The notes under the pieces: model-generated
Databases searched by the model: none
Seen by the model: the letters and a program-made list of their open reading frames with translations, nothing else
Told to the model about the DNA's origin: nothing
Shown: in pieces, positions 1-8,704 of the stretch
Position numbering within the stretch: position 1 is the first letter of the stretch
Layout of the letters: every line of letters begins with the position of its first letter
Assembly (NCBI RefSeq): GCF_029215985.1
Contig: NZ_JAEMVC010000016.1
Coordinates: 1 to 45,632 of the forward strand
Direction of reading: 5' to 3'
DNA: 45,632 nucleotides
DNA from: Sulfurimonas sp. SAG-AH-194-C21
GTDB taxonomy: Bacteria; Campylobacterota; Campylobacteria; Campylobacterales; Sulfurimonadaceae
Made by a program: the position numbers and the translations under genes

Positions 1-1485
1 CTCCCATCTCTTTTTAAAAAGAAAACTTCACAACTCATTTCATTTGATACAGTTTTAATAAAGCGGCTAAAAAGTCTCTCACTTCGAAGCAACTTACTCG
101 TTTTTAAAGATGTTAAAATTTATCATCATGCATCAGTGCATACAATAGGGCTAATTGTACTCGATAGCCTCCGAGGGCTTTATCTCTTTGAGTCAAAAGA
201 GTGGACTTATGATGAGTTAAAAAATGCAGATATTCAAAAAGCTCAAAAACAGGAGAACTCAAACGATACTTTAGCTTATGAGAACACACAAAATATTATT
301 AAACAGAAGTTTAATGAGCTTACGCATAGTGATGGTGTCCCTATTTTCAACTATCTTATGATGGAAAATTTAAATGCTGATGAATATGAGCACTTAAATG
401 ATTCATTTAAATCTTTACTTCCAGAAGAAAAAATTATCTTTAGTGATTCTAATGAAGCGGACATCTTAAAAAAGCTCCAGAGCTCTTGTGAAGAAAGAAA
501 TGACTTACCGAGTGTAGATGATATAATAGGTGCTCTTTTTATTCAATATACAATAGTAAACTCTAGTGATAAAGCGCACCTATGTAATGATGAACAAAGG
601 GCTTTTATAGATATGCCTTTAAAGCCTCTAACACATTTAACAGGCTTACATGGAAGTGGGAAAAGTAGTCTTATCCTACTCAAATCAATAACAGAGATAC
701 TAGATAAAAAAGCTAAAAAGATTTTTATCATAAAACCTACTGTTTTAGCTTGTGATATTTTCAAGAAGAAGCTTCTAAACATTATCGAGCATGCTATAGT
801 TGAGATAGATTTAACAAGTATAGAGATAATCACCCCTGTAGAGCTACTCAACAAGCATCTTTTCAAATTAGGCAAAGAATCTGTTTCACATATTGAAATT
901 CACCCTAAACTTATGAAAAAAACCTACCATTTTGCTGATGCTATTATGTGTGATGACTCTGATTATCTTCCACATGAATTTATAGAGTACTTGAATTATA
1001 TACAAAAAAAATCGACTTTAGTTCTCATCACTACTGCACATTATAATTCCAATCTAAGTAAAAATTTCAGGACATTAAACACAAAGATTAACTTTCATAA
1101 GACAAATCCACATGCAAAAGCACTCCAACTGGTGTCAAAGCTTATTGCAGAAAATGCGACTCATATCATTTTAGTGAGTAATGCGATGAGTAGAGATAAA
1201 CTCAAAGAAGACCTAACTTCATTTATACAAGAAGAACCTGAAACTATCAATAGTGCTATCCCTTTAATAAATCAAAGTTTCAACAACTTACTCTTTTGCA
1301 ATTACTCAGATATAAATGAGTTAAATGCGAATCATATTATTCTTATGGATTTATGTTTTACAAGCGAAAATGAGATAGAATATGCCTTTAATTTAGCAGA
1401 GTCATCCATTGATGTACTGTATGAAGAAGAGTGTGAAGAGATTACCGAATTAAGGAACAGATATGAGCAAAGTAGAGAAGAGTAA
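1..1485 (+). CDS. NERD-like domain + P-loop (helicase-like) ATPase, 5' partial
   Basis: The reading frame is open from base 1, so the true start lies upstream of the window; about 494 residues are visible. A GTG at 136 exists but is internal to conserved sequence. The N-terminal part contains a nuclease-related-domain (NERD) like pattern, with a hydrophobic strand followed by [10 protein letters not shown], where the E-x-K pair would be catalytic. A Walker A motif GLHGSGKSS is encoded at 643-669 and a Walker B-like IMCDDSD near 943-963. The middle and end resemble a reduced superfamily 1 helicase core, but I cannot identify the later helicase motifs. The arrangement fits the known NERD-helicase architecture, suggesting a DNA or RNA processing role; that role is inference. 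The 3' end overlaps msrB by 23 bases. Confidence 0.6.
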   Translation, partial: LPSLFKKKTSQLISFDTVLIKRLKSLSLRSNLLVFKDVKIYHHASVHTIGLIVLDSLRGLYLFESKEWTYDELKNADIQKAQKQENSNDTLAYENTQNIIKQKFNELTHSDGVPIFNYLMMENLNADEYEHLNDSFKSLLPEEKIIFSDSNEADILKKLQSSCEERNDLPSVDDIIGALFIQYTIVNSSDKAHLCNDEQRAFIDMPLKPLTHLTGLHGSGKSSLILLKSITEILDKKAKKIFIIKPTVLACDIFKKKLLNIIEHAIVEIDLTSIEIITPVELLNKHLFKLGKESVSHIEIHPKLMKKTYHFADAIMCDDSDYLPHEFIEYLNYIQKKSTLVLITTAHYNSNLSKNFRTLNTKINFHKTNPHAKALQLVSKLIAENATHIILVSNAMSRDKLKEDLTSFIQEEPETINSAIPLINQSFNNLLFCNYSDINELNANHIILMDLCFTSENEIEYAFNLAESSIDVLYEEECEEITELRNRYEQSREE

Positions 1486-1855
1486 TGAAGAGTGGAGAGT
1501 ACAACTAAGTCCTCAGGCTTATTCAGTATGTAGAGAGCACGGAACAGAAGCCCCTTTTTCTGGTGAGTTTAACGATAATAAAGCTGATGGTACTTACAAA
1601 TGTGTATGTTGTGGCACCCCTCTTTTTGAGTCAGATACTAAGTTTGATTCTGGTACAGGTTGGCCTAGTTACTTTGAGACAATAGAAAATGCTGTTACTG
1701 AGATAAGAGATGGTACATTGGGGATGATGCGAGTTGAAGTTGTTTGTAGCACATGTGATGCACACTTAGGACATGTTTTTCCTGATGGCCCTGCTCCAAC
1801 CGGTCAGAGATACTGTATTAACTCCGTCTGTTTAACATTCCAAGAGGAAGAATAA
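1463..1855 (+). CDS. msrB: Peptide methionine (R)-S-oxide reductase MsrB
   Basis: MsrB reduces methionine-R-sulfoxide in oxidised proteins using thioredoxin. The 130-residue product is a normal stand-alone MsrB. It keeps both zinc-binding CxxC pairs (C47/C50 and C95/C98), the SGxGWPS segment, [10 protein letters not shown], and the catalytic cysteine C118 in RYCINS. The cysteine often found in SGCGWP is threonine here, so recycling may use another cysteine or act directly with thioredoxin. The start at 1463 is supported by AAGGA at 1452-1456 and by the overlap with the preceding gene, which suggests translational coupling. The cyclophilin gene follows after one base, consistent with co-transcription of protein-quality functions. 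Confidence 0.95.
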   Translation: MSKVEKSNEEWRVQLSPQAYSVCREHGTEAPFSGEFNDNKADGTYKCVCCGTPLFESDTKFDSGTGWPSYFETIENAVTEIRDGTLGMMRVEVVCSTCDAHLGHVFPDGPAPTGQRYCINSVCLTFQEEE

Positions 1856-1856
1856 T

Positions 1857-2456
1857 ATGTTAAAATTTCATTCACTATTATTTGTATTTCTTTTAAGTTT
1901 TAGTTTTATTTCATGTTCTGCAGAATCTACAGTAACTAAAGAATCTACACCCTCTACAGTAAAGGCACTGAGTTCTACCCATCCTCTAATAGTATTAAAT
2001 ACAACTGCCGGTGATTTAGAGATTGAACTATTTTCTGATATTGCACCGTTAGCTGTTGAAAACTTCATGACTCATATAAAAAATGGTTACTATGATGGTA
2101 TCGCTTTTCACAGAATCATTAAAGACTTTATGATTCAAGGTGGTGATCCTACCGAGAGTGGTGCTGGTGGCGAGTCTATCTGGCATAAAGACTTTAAAGA
2201 TGAGTTTAAAAACAAAACATTTGACAAAGCGGGTATTTTGGCCATGGCAAACCGTGGTCCAGCAACGAATGGCAGCCAGTTTTTCATCACAACAGCTCCA
2301 ACACCTTGGTTAAATGGCCACCATACAATTTTTGGTCAAATCACACCTGCATCTTTTGCAACTTTAACAAAACTCAATAACATTGCTGTAAATGGAAGTA
2401 AACCTATTCAAAGAGTACAAATAGATAAAGCATCTATAAAAAGTGAAGGGAAATAA
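1857..2456 (+). CDS. Cyclophilin-type peptidyl-prolyl isomerase, lipoprotein
   Basis: This is a cyclophilin that catalyses cis-trans isomerisation of X-Pro bonds. The 199-residue product starts with a lipoprotein signal peptide ending in a lipobox (FISC, lipidated Cys20), so it should sit in a membrane facing the periplasm. The cyclophilin domain covers about residues 43-195. It includes FHRIIKDFMIQGGDP with catalytic Arg86, the GSQFFI strand and the WLNGHHTIFGQ segment; histidine replaces the usual lysine/arginine around that loop. It follows msrB by one base and shares its last base with the PiT gene (TAATG), so the three genes are probably one transcript. A role in envelope protein folding is inferred from the family and location. 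Confidence 0.93.
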   Translation: MLKFHSLLFVFLLSFSFISCSAESTVTKESTPSTVKALSSTHPLIVLNTTAGDLEIELFSDIAPLAVENFMTHIKNGYYDGIAFHRIIKDFMIQGGDPTESGAGGESIWHKDFKDEFKNKTFDKAGILAMANRGPATNGSQFFITTAPTPWLNGHHTIFGQITPASFATLTKLNNIAVNGSKPIQRVQIDKASIKSEGK

Positions 2457-4099
2457 TGGAAATCCAAACGATGAAAAAGCTCGAAGAAGAAGCTTTAAAA
2501 AAAAGCGGTACTGATTTCACACGCTTAGGTTTTGCTCTGTTTTTTATGATTGGTGTTCTTACTTATAGTTTTTTGAGTAATGGCGGGATTCCTAACAATA
2601 TGTTTCTAGCAGTAGCAGCTCTTATCGGTGCATATATGGCTATGAATATCGGTGCAAACGATGTTGCAAATAATGTAGGTCCTGCTGTTGGAAGTAAAGC
2701 AATGACAATGACTATGGCTATTGTAATTGCAGCTATTTTTGAAGCTGCTGGTGCCCTCATCGCGGGTGGGGAAGTAGTTAAGACTATCAAAAAAGGTATT
2801 ATTGACATCTCTGCGTTTGGTGGAAATGCTGATCCTTTTATCTGGGCAATGATGGCAGCACTACTAGCCGCTGCTCTATGGCTTAACTTCGCTACTATGA
2901 TGCGAGCTCCAGTTTCAACAACACACTCTATTGTTGGTGGAGTTATGGGTGCAGGTATTGCTGCTGCGGGATTTAGTATAGTTGATTGGGGTACCATGGC
3001 AAAGATTGCTGCTTCATGGGTTATTTCTCCTGTACTTGGTGGTGTTATCGCTGCAGCATTTTTGTATTCTATTAAAAAGTCCATCGTATTTCAAGATGAC
3101 AAGGTTGCTGCTGCCAAAAAATGGGTTCCCGTTTTTGTATCCATCATGGCATGGGCTTTTGTAACATATCTTACACTCAAAGGTCTTAAAAAGATATGGC
3201 CTCAGATTGTTGAGATACTTAACTATTTACCCCTTGTAAGTATTGAAATGAGCAAGAAACCATCTTTACTTACTGCTTTTGTTATGGGTGGGGTAGTCGC
3301 TCTCATTGTTTTTCTTTCAGTAAAGATGAAATTAGCATCCAACACTACAGCTATAGAAAACTCTAAAGCATCAGTAAACACTCTTTTTACTATTCCTCTT
3401 GTATTTGCAGCTGCACTTTTAAGTTTTGCACACGGTGCGAATGATGTTGCAAACGCCATCGGACCATTAGCCGCTATCAACGATGCTGTAGTAAATGGTG
3501 GAATCTCTTCTAAAGCGAGTATTCCTCTTTGGGTTATGGGTGTCGGTGCCTTAGGTATAGCGCTGGGTCTTGGGCTCTATGGTCCTAAACTTATAAAAAC
3601 AGTAGGAACTGAGATAACAGAACTTGACCAGATAAGAGCTTTCTCTATCGCAATGGCTGCTTCTATTACAGTTATTATCGCTTCTCAACTAGGTCTTCCG
3701 GTTAGCTCAACACATATCGCGATTGGTGGTGTTTTTGGTGTTGGTTTTTTACGTGAATACTTGCATTTAAGTGATACCACTACTATTGAAGAAGATAAAA
3801 CTATCATAAAAGATGAAAAGTCAACTCTCCATGCTTACAGAGCAGAACTTTCTAAGTTAGAGAAACAAGATGAAAAGAGTACAACACAATACGAAAGAGT
3901 AGTTGAACTTTACAAATTTATCGCAGATGAAGAAAAATTAATAAAATCTACGAAAAAGCATATAAAACAGACAAAAAAAGTGGAGTATGTTAAACGCGAT
4001 GCTGTTAAAAAAATAATTGCAGCATGGTTAATAACTGTACCGGCTGCTGCAACATTAGCCGCAATATTATTTTTTATGATTAAAGGCATAATGCTTTAG
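2456..4099 (+). CDS. PiT-family inorganic phosphate permease
   Basis: PHO4/PiT family members import phosphate (often as a metal-phosphate complex or with a cation). The 547-residue protein has the duplicated family signature, GANDVANNVGP at residues 66-76 and GANDVANAIGP near residue 327, plus two SSTH/STTH-containing helices with glycine-rich continuation. It is strongly hydrophobic with about ten membrane segments. Between the last conserved helix and a final membrane segment there is a charged, lysine/glutamate-rich cytoplasmic stretch (about residues 440-515) that looks coiled-coil. The gene begins on the last base of the upstream cyclophilin stop. It ends two bases before the convergent folP stop; no clear hairpin terminator is visible in that gap. 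Confidence 0.93.
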   Translation: MEIQTMKKLEEEALKKSGTDFTRLGFALFFMIGVLTYSFLSNGGIPNNMFLAVAALIGAYMAMNIGANDVANNVGPAVGSKAMTMTMAIVIAAIFEAAGALIAGGEVVKTIKKGIIDISAFGGNADPFIWAMMAALLAAALWLNFATMMRAPVSTTHSIVGGVMGAGIAAAGFSIVDWGTMAKIAASWVISPVLGGVIAAAFLYSIKKSIVFQDDKVAAAKKWVPVFVSIMAWAFVTYLTLKGLKKIWPQIVEILNYLPLVSIEMSKKPSLLTAFVMGGVVALIVFLSVKMKLASNTTAIENSKASVNTLFTIPLVFAAALLSFAHGANDVANAIGPLAAINDAVVNGGISSKASIPLWVMGVGALGIALGLGLYGPKLIKTVGTEITELDQIRAFSIAMAASITVIIASQLGLPVSSTHIAIGGVFGVGFLREYLHLSDTTTIEEDKTIIKDEKSTLHAYRAELSKLEKQDEKSTTQYERVVELYKFIADEEKLIKSTKKHIKQTKKVEYVKRDAVKKIIAAWLITVPAAATLAAILFFMIKGIML

Positions 4100-4101
4100 A
4101 G

Positions 4102-5247
4102 TTAAACCTTGTTAAGAGCCTCTTGAAGTTTTATAGCTTGAGAGTGTTCTTTTACATCATGTACTCTGAGTATTGAAGCCCCATTTTTCAAAGCTTCAAG
4201 GTGAAGTGCGAGTGTACCACCTAGTCTATCTTTTACTTCTGCATCATTATCAATCTTTTCTATCAGAGACTTTCTAGAAGCACCGACTAAAAGAGGTTTT
4301 CCTAAACTCATAAAATGTTCTAAATGTTTTATAAGTTTCAAGTTATCATTTAAAGTTTTTCCAAAACCTATACCTACATCTAATATAATATTTTCTATAC
4401 CAAAGGATTCTGCTTTATGTATTCTCTCTTGAAAGAAAGTATACACATCATCTAAAACATTAGTATACTTTGGGTTATTCTGCATTGTTTGAGGTGTTCC
4501 TTGCATATGCATTATCACAACAGTAGCACTATACTTAGCACAGAGTTTACACACCTCATCATCCACTAAACCTGTTATATCATTGACAATTTTAAAACCT
4601 ACATTTAATGCGGACTTTATCACTAAAGGTGAATAACTATCTATACTCAAATCTACTTTCTCATATAGTTTTTGCTCTTTAATCATTTTTAAAAGAGGCT
4701 CAATACGAGTAAGTTCTTCTCTAATACTTACTTTTTGTGCATTAGGTGCTGACGAGACGGCACCTATATCTATAATACTTGCACCATCTTCTATCATAAG
4801 CTCTATTTTTCTAATTGCATCCCTTGGATTAAAACGGCTACTTGCATAAAAGCTATTATCATTTGCATTTATAACACCCATCACTTGTACTACTTTAGGC
4901 ATTTTTACAGAGACAATTTCTTTGAGTTTATGTGCTAAGTCTTTAAGTCCAAATGGCTGTGCTAACTCTTTTCGTGCTAAAGTTTTTAGTTGCGCGGTTG
5001 TTGCGATAAGTAAACAATCTACCCTAGGAGTTTTTGCTAAAACAGTTCCACGAGGTACAGCTAAATCCGCCCCAATTGAGAGTGCATCTTGTTTTAAGAT
5101 ATTAGCACCACCCACATTAAGATCTTTAATTCTTATGATGTGTGTTTTAGCCTTAGCACTTAAGATACTTATGCCACCAGAGTCTACATTTATATCTTTT
5201 AAATACTGTTTGATATCTAGTGTATTACTTAAATGTTCAACTATCAT
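4102..5247 (-). CDS. folP: Dihydropteroate synthase FolP, long epsilonproteobacterial form
   Basis: FolP joins p-aminobenzoate to 6-hydroxymethyl-dihydropterin diphosphate in folate synthesis. The TIM-barrel domain occupies about residues 118-375. It shows MGVINANDNSFY (usual MGIxNxTPDSF), IIDIGAVSSAPNA (usual DIGGESTRPGA), DVGIGFGKTLNDN and VGASRKS. The protein is 381 residues because of an extra N-terminal region of about 115 residues not found in E. coli FolP but known from Campylobacter-type enzymes. The pterin/pABA loops are visibly diverged, yet the phosphate-binding and SRK motifs remain. The start overlaps the holB stop by one base (TAATG), so it is the last gene of the rppH-lysC-hobA-holB-folP operon. 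Confidence 0.93.
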   Translation of the reverse strand: MIVEHLSNTLDIKQYLKDINVDSGGISILSAKAKTHIIRIKDLNVGGANILKQDALSIGADLAVPRGTVLAKTPRVDCLLIATTAQLKTLARKELAQPFGLKDLAHKLKEIVSVKMPKVVQVMGVINANDNSFYASSRFNPRDAIRKIELMIEDGASIIDIGAVSSAPNAQKVSIREELTRIEPLLKMIKEQKLYEKVDLSIDSYSPLVIKSALNVGFKIVNDITGLVDDEVCKLCAKYSATVVIMHMQGTPQTMQNNPKYTNVLDDVYTFFQERIHKAESFGIENIILDVGIGFGKTLNDNLKLIKHLEHFMSLGKPLLVGASRKSLIEKIDNDAEVKDRLGGTLALHLEALKNGASILRVHDVKEHSQAIKLQEALNKV

Positions 5248-5867
5248 TACTTATCTCTCGCAAAACTCATAAGTAGCATTGCTAACACACTTTGTGGTCG
5301 TGAGTTTAAACTTAGAAGTCTATATGCCTTATCAAAGTTATCTAACTGCAGTGGTGATAAGATCAGCATATCTACCACAGTAGCTCTATGAAAAAGTGCT
5401 TGGACTAAGTCTTTAGCTTCTTCTTTTTTTACTCTAGCATTCTCTTTTAAAAAACTAAACACATCCTTATAATCAAGTCGTGCAAGATTTAACTCTAAGT
5501 CATGGACTATATGATGATTATTTATTTTAAGTATTGGAAGACGTGAACGGACAGTTGGAAGAAGATTTGATTTTGTAGGGCTTATAATGATAAATTCTAT
5601 ATTTCGAGGGGGCTCTTCGAGTAATTTGAGTAAAGAGTTTTGTGCAACATCTGAGAGATCACTTGAACCTAAGATAATATACTTAGTATTGGACTCACTG
5701 ATATATGCTTCAGCTAAAACAGCTTTAGCATGTTCTAGTTTAAAGACCTCGTCCATAACAACAAACTTCACAACACGAAAAGGTTTTAACTCATCTTCGA
5801 GTCTTGTTACTTCTGACTCAATATCGTCTGAGATAATAATATGACCTTTGATGTTAGGAGCTTGCAT
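5247..5867 (-). CDS. holB: DNA polymerase III delta-prime subunit HolB, short form
   Basis: HolB is the clamp-loader subunit of the replicative polymerase, working with gamma/tau and delta to load the beta clamp. The 206-residue product keeps the region around SLLKLLEEPPRNIEFIIISP and TVRSRLP, which is the sensor-1/SRC-type part of the AAA+ fold. It lacks a Walker A motif, so it should not hydrolyse ATP, as is usual for delta-prime. At about two thirds of the usual length it matches the short delta-prime of Campylobacterota. It overlaps hobA by 14 bases and folP by one, indicating tight translational coupling. The identification rests on motif plus conserved neighbourhood (HP1231 position in H. 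pylori). Confidence 0.85.
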   Translation of the reverse strand: MQAPNIKGHIIISDDIESEVTRLEDELKPFRVVKFVVMDEVFKLEHAKAVLAEAYISESNTKYIILGSSDLSDVAQNSLLKLLEEPPRNIEFIIISPTKSNLLPTVRSRLPILKINNHHIVHDLELNLARLDYKDVFSFLKENARVKKEEAKDLVQALFHRATVVDMLILSPLQLDNFDKAYRLLSLNSRPQSVLAMLLMSFARDK

Positions 5868-6417
5868 CTACCTCTCCAAACATTGTAGCGTTAAGCGAGG
5901 CATCAAAAAGACGATATAACTGTAACAGTTTTATATCAAGGTCTTTATCATAAGACTTCAGTGTAAATGCATTATTAAAATCTTCATCAAATATCCAGTA
6001 ATAACTATTATCTCTACGTTTTGCAATATCAGAACGCTTGTCATCACCTTTACCAATATACCAAAAGAAATAGTCCTCTTTATAAGAGAGTGCTATCATG
6101 TCATCAAGAATGTCTATCATCTCACCGCCATTTATATTATTGTAATGGACACATATATTGTCTATACTGATTATGGGAATCATAGGGCGCTCTAAAAGTG
6201 CAGTATTAAGAGATGAGAGTATATAAGTCTCAAGCCATTTATGTTTCTCATCTGTGATAAGAATAATAGTTTTACCACTAAGAATTTGCTCTAACGCATA
6301 AGCCGTAGTCTTTGACCACTCAAAACGCTGCTCTTCGAGCCATGAAAGGATAGCACCCTCTTCACGAATAGCATCTAAAGTCCACTGAGCAAAATCAGGT
6401 GCATAAGAATTTGACAT
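5854..6417 (-). CDS. hobA: DnaA initiator-associating protein HobA
   Basis: HobA is a Campylobacterota-specific protein that forms a tetramer binding DnaA domains I-II and promotes oriC complex assembly, functionally like DiaA but structurally SIS-like without sugar binding. The 187-residue product begins with a helical region including FAQWTLDAIREEGAI and EWSKTTAYALEQIL, and continues with an alternating strand/helix pattern (TIILITD, MIPIISID, DYFFWYIG) typical of the family. It lies between lysC and holB exactly as HP1230 does in H. pylori. There are four bases between its start and the lysC stop, and it overlaps holB by 14 bases. The call combines recognised sequence and synteny. Confidence 0.88.
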   Translation of the reverse strand: MSNSYAPDFAQWTLDAIREEGAILSWLEEQRFEWSKTTAYALEQILSGKTIILITDEKHKWLETYILSSLNTALLERPMIPIISIDNICVHYNNINGGEMIDILDDMIALSYKEDYFFWYIGKGDDKRSDIAKRRDNSYYWIFDEDFNNAFTLKSYDKDLDIKLLQLYRLFDASLNATMFGEVDASS

Positions 6418-6421
6418 AAGA

Positions 6422-7633
6422 CTACTTGTCTAACTCGTAAGCACTATGAAGTCCGCGAACAGCAAGTTCTGCATACTTCTCATCGATTACCATACTTACT
6501 TTTATCTCAGATGTAGAAATCATATTTATATTTATATTATTATCAGCCATAGTTGAAAAAGCCTTTGCAGCAACACCAGCATGACTTCTCATACCAACAC
6601 CAACAACAGATACCTTACAAATTTCTTCATTGTAAGAGTCTGCACTTATTTCACCATCTTGTACAAAAACATCTACTATAGCTTTTGCATCATGTAAATC
6701 ATTTACAGGAACAGTAAAATCAATATTTGTAGCACCATCATGTGCTTTGTTTTGGATAATCATATCAACATTTACCTCAGCAGTTGCAAGGCGGTTAAAG
6801 ATGTCAGAGGCAATCCCTGGTCTATCTTTTACACCCATAAGTGAGATACGTGCTTGGTTTCTGTCTAATGCTATTCCGCTTACTAATGGTGCTTCCATGA
6901 TGTTTTCCTCTTTTGTTATTAAAGTACCCTCTTCATTTGAAAAGCTTGTACGTGTTACTAAGTTTACATTTAATTTTTTTGCCATCTCTACTGAACGGTT
7001 TTGTAGAACTTTTGCACCAAGTGACGCTAGTTCTAACATCTCATCGTAAGAGATTTGATCGAGTTTCTTTGCTTTTGGTTCTATTCGTGGGTCTGTAGTA
7101 TATATCCCGCTTACATCAGTATATATCTCACAAAGGTCAGCTCCAAGAGCTCCTGCTATTGCAACGGCAGAGAGGTCACTTCCACCACGACCTAGAGTTG
7201 TCACATCACCCTCTTCATTTACACCTTGAAAACCAGCTACAACAATTATTTTACCACTTTTTATAGCACTTTTCATCACTGCCGTATCGATTCGTTCAAT
7301 CCGAGCTTTTGTATGATGTACATCTGTGACTATTCCAGCCTTACGACCTGTCATTGCTGTTGAATCATGACCCATCTCTTGAAGAGCTATAGCTAGAAGT
7401 GAAGCTGTCACTCGCTCACCCGCACTTAAAAGCATATCCATCTCAGCCGCTGCTGGATGCGAAGAAAAATGTTCTGCATATCCGACAAGTTTATTTGTCT
7501 CTCCACTCATAGCAGAAACAACAACGACAACATTATTACCATCTTTTACAGTAGTACTCACACGAGAGGCAACATTACCTATGCGATCTAAATCGCCAAC
7601 ACTCGTACCACCAAATTTTTGAACTATTAACAT
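6422..7633 (-). CDS. lysC: Aspartate kinase
   Basis: Aspartokinase phosphorylates aspartate as the first step to lysine/diaminopimelate, threonine and methionine. The 403-residue protein has the N-terminal kinase signature KFGGTSVGD, TLGRGGSDLSAVA near residues 145-160, and the DVSGIYTTDPR loop. Two ACT domains occupy the C-terminal third (about 262-400) and should bind a feedback effector, probably lysine and/or threonine. Length and architecture match monofunctional aspartokinases. Its ATG abuts the rppH stop, and hobA follows after four bases, placing it inside the replication/folate operon. No leader-peptide attenuator is visible because the gene is internal to the operon. Confidence 0.96.
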   Translation of the reverse strand: MLIVQKFGGTSVGDLDRIGNVASRVSTTVKDGNNVVVVVSAMSGETNKLVGYAEHFSSHPAAAEMDMLLSAGERVTASLLAIALQEMGHDSTAMTGRKAGIVTDVHHTKARIERIDTAVMKSAIKSGKIIVVAGFQGVNEEGDVTTLGRGGSDLSAVAIAGALGADLCEIYTDVSGIYTTDPRIEPKAKKLDQISYDEMLELASLGAKVLQNRSVEMAKKLNVNLVTRTSFSNEEGTLITKEENIMEAPLVSGIALDRNQARISLMGVKDRPGIASDIFNRLATAEVNVDMIIQNKAHDGATNIDFTVPVNDLHDAKAIVDVFVQDGEISADSYNEEICKVSVVGVGMRSHAGVAAKAFSTMADNNININMISTSEIKVSMVIDEKYAELAVRGLHSAYELDK

Positions 7634-8104
7634 TTACAACAGTCCCTCACTTTTAAAATAATTTATCACTTTCTCGTATACAGCTTTTTTAAAGTGTGCC
7701 GTATGATTTAAAATCTCTGCAACACTCACAAATTTATATGCACAAAATTCTGGATGCTCTGTCTCTAGATTTATCTTTGCATCTGCACTCAGTTTCATTA
7801 AAAAATACCTCTGAGTTTGACCCTTGTAAGGTTTCATCTTATTTGCAATTTTTGTTGGAAAGTCGTAAGAAATCCATTCTGGATACTCTGCAACAATCTC
7901 GGCATCTTTTGTTCCAATCTCCTCTTCCATCTCACGAAAGAGTGCTTCTTTAACTTCTTCACCCTTGTCAATTCCACCTTGAGGGAACTGCCAGACATCA
8001 GCTAAATCATTACGTTCTGCAATAAAAATCTCTTTTATCTCTGGATAGTTACTAGAAACGATAATCATCGCCACATTTGGACGATACTCATTTTTTATAC
8101 TCAT
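7634..8104 (-). CDS. rppH: RNA pyrophosphohydrolase RppH (Nudix)
   Basis: RppH (NudH) removes pyrophosphate from mRNA 5' ends, triggering decay, and can also cleave dinucleoside polyphosphates. The product has YRPNVAMIIV at the N-terminus, WQFPQGGIDKGE, and a complete Nudix box GX5EX7REX2EEXG in GGIDKGEEVKEALFREMEEEIG. The frame stays open upstream to a TTG at 8140, but the ATG at 8104 fits the family N-terminus (MSIKNEYRPNV) and gives 156 residues, so I chose it; the shine-dalgarno there is weak (CAGG). It is the first gene of the minus-strand operon and its stop codon touches the lysC start. Confidence 0.93.
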   Translation of the reverse strand: MSIKNEYRPNVAMIIVSSNYPEIKEIFIAERNDLADVWQFPQGGIDKGEEVKEALFREMEEEIGTKDAEIVAEYPEWISYDFPTKIANKMKPYKGQTQRYFLMKLSADAKINLETEHPEFCAYKFVSVAEILNHTAHFKKAVYEKVINYFKSEGLL

Positions 8105-8131
8105 ATATGTACCTGTATTATAATTACCGCG

Positions 8132-8137
8132 ATTATA
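8132..8137 (-). promoter_or_regulatory. Candidate -10 box for the rppH-lysC-hobA-holB-folP operon
   Basis: A perfect TATAAT reads on the minus strand 27 bases before the rppH ATG. A second TATAAT copy at 8117-8122 faces the same way. The two form an inverted TATAAT/ATTATA pair around a short GC core, which could also be an operator. No -35 is evident, as is common in this phylum. Confidence 0.5.
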
Positions 8138-8179
8138 CAAAAGAAGTGATTAAAATAAGATAATTTATATCTTTTAAGA

Positions 8180-8185
8180 TACAAT
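8180..8185 (+). promoter_or_regulatory. Candidate -10 box for the DUF2628 gene
   Basis: TACAAT lies 22 bases before the ATG at 8208 and is followed by an AAGGA ribosome-binding site at 8196-8200. It is divergent from the rppH promoter; the two starts share a 103-base region. Confidence 0.4.
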
Positions 8186-8207
8186 AAATTAAAACAAGGA
8201 AGCACCT

Positions 8208-8681
8208 ATGCCCGAAGAAGGAAGTAAAGAATATACTAATGCAATGATTGAAGCATTTATAGATACACCTGAAAAAACACTTTGGTATCAGATGTCTTTT
8301 AGTAAGTTTAATGTTAATGGTGTTGATAACATGGCTTGGAACTGGTCTTGGTGGGCTTTTTTCAGTGGTTTTTTATTTTTACTGTATCGTAAAGCTTATA
8401 TTCCTGCATTTATACTTTTATTTCTCTCTTTAAGTGTTGGCATGATACCTTTTGTCGGTCTCTTATTGATGATTCTTTCAGGTGGTTACTCTTCATATTT
8501 TATTTATAAAATTTATAAAACAAAACTACATGAAACTCAAAACATAGTCAAAGATGAACAGACACAATTAGATACTATGAGACAACTCGGTGGATTTAAC
8601 CAGTGGGTTATTTGGGTATATGCTGCTCTAGTAAGTATCGTTTTTTTGCTTATTCTTATTCCTCTTTTAGCCATATTATAA
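8208..8681 (+). CDS. DUF2628-type small membrane protein
   Basis: This is a 157-residue protein of unknown function. A hydrophilic N-terminus (about 45 residues) is followed by WNWSWWAFFSGFLFLLYRKAY, a tryptophan-rich membrane entry with the W-F-LYRK pattern typical of DUF2628 proteins. Two further hydrophobic segments lie near residues 68-100, and a last membrane helix occupies about 131-155. A short charged stretch lies between them. Proteins of this type are widespread in Campylobacterota but have no assigned biochemical role. It stands between the divergent rppH operon and hemW; the 23-base gap to hemW contains a likely hemW promoter, so they need not form an operon. Confidence 0.7.
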   Translation: MPEEGSKEYTNAMIEAFIDTPEKTLWYQMSFSKFNVNGVDNMAWNWSWWAFFSGFLFLLYRKAYIPAFILLFLSLSVGMIPFVGLLLMILSGGYSSYFIYKIYKTKLHETQNIVKDEQTQLDTMRQLGGFNQWVIWVYAALVSIVFLLILIPLLAIL

Positions 8682-8688
8682 ATTAGTT

Positions 8689-8697
8689 TGTTATACT
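8689..8697 (+). promoter_or_regulatory. Extended -10 box immediately before hemW
   Basis: TGTTATACT (TG at 8689-8690, TATACT at 8692-8697) ends eight bases before the hemW ATG at 8705. Transcription would be expected to start at about 8703-8705, leaving no room for a leader. No AGGA-like site precedes the ATG. Confidence 0.5.
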
Positions 8698-8704
8698 TCG
8701 CATT

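Noticed and set aside
2563..3084. Long antisense frame within the PiT gene (and similar ones in folP, hisA, ftsH, rpsF-ssb)
   Set aside because: These are shadows of strongly coding genes with low-complexity or hydrophobic composition and no ribosome-binding site.
8105..8140. Upstream TTG start for rppH
   Set aside because: It would lie inside the likely promoter, and the family N-terminus starts at ATG 8104.
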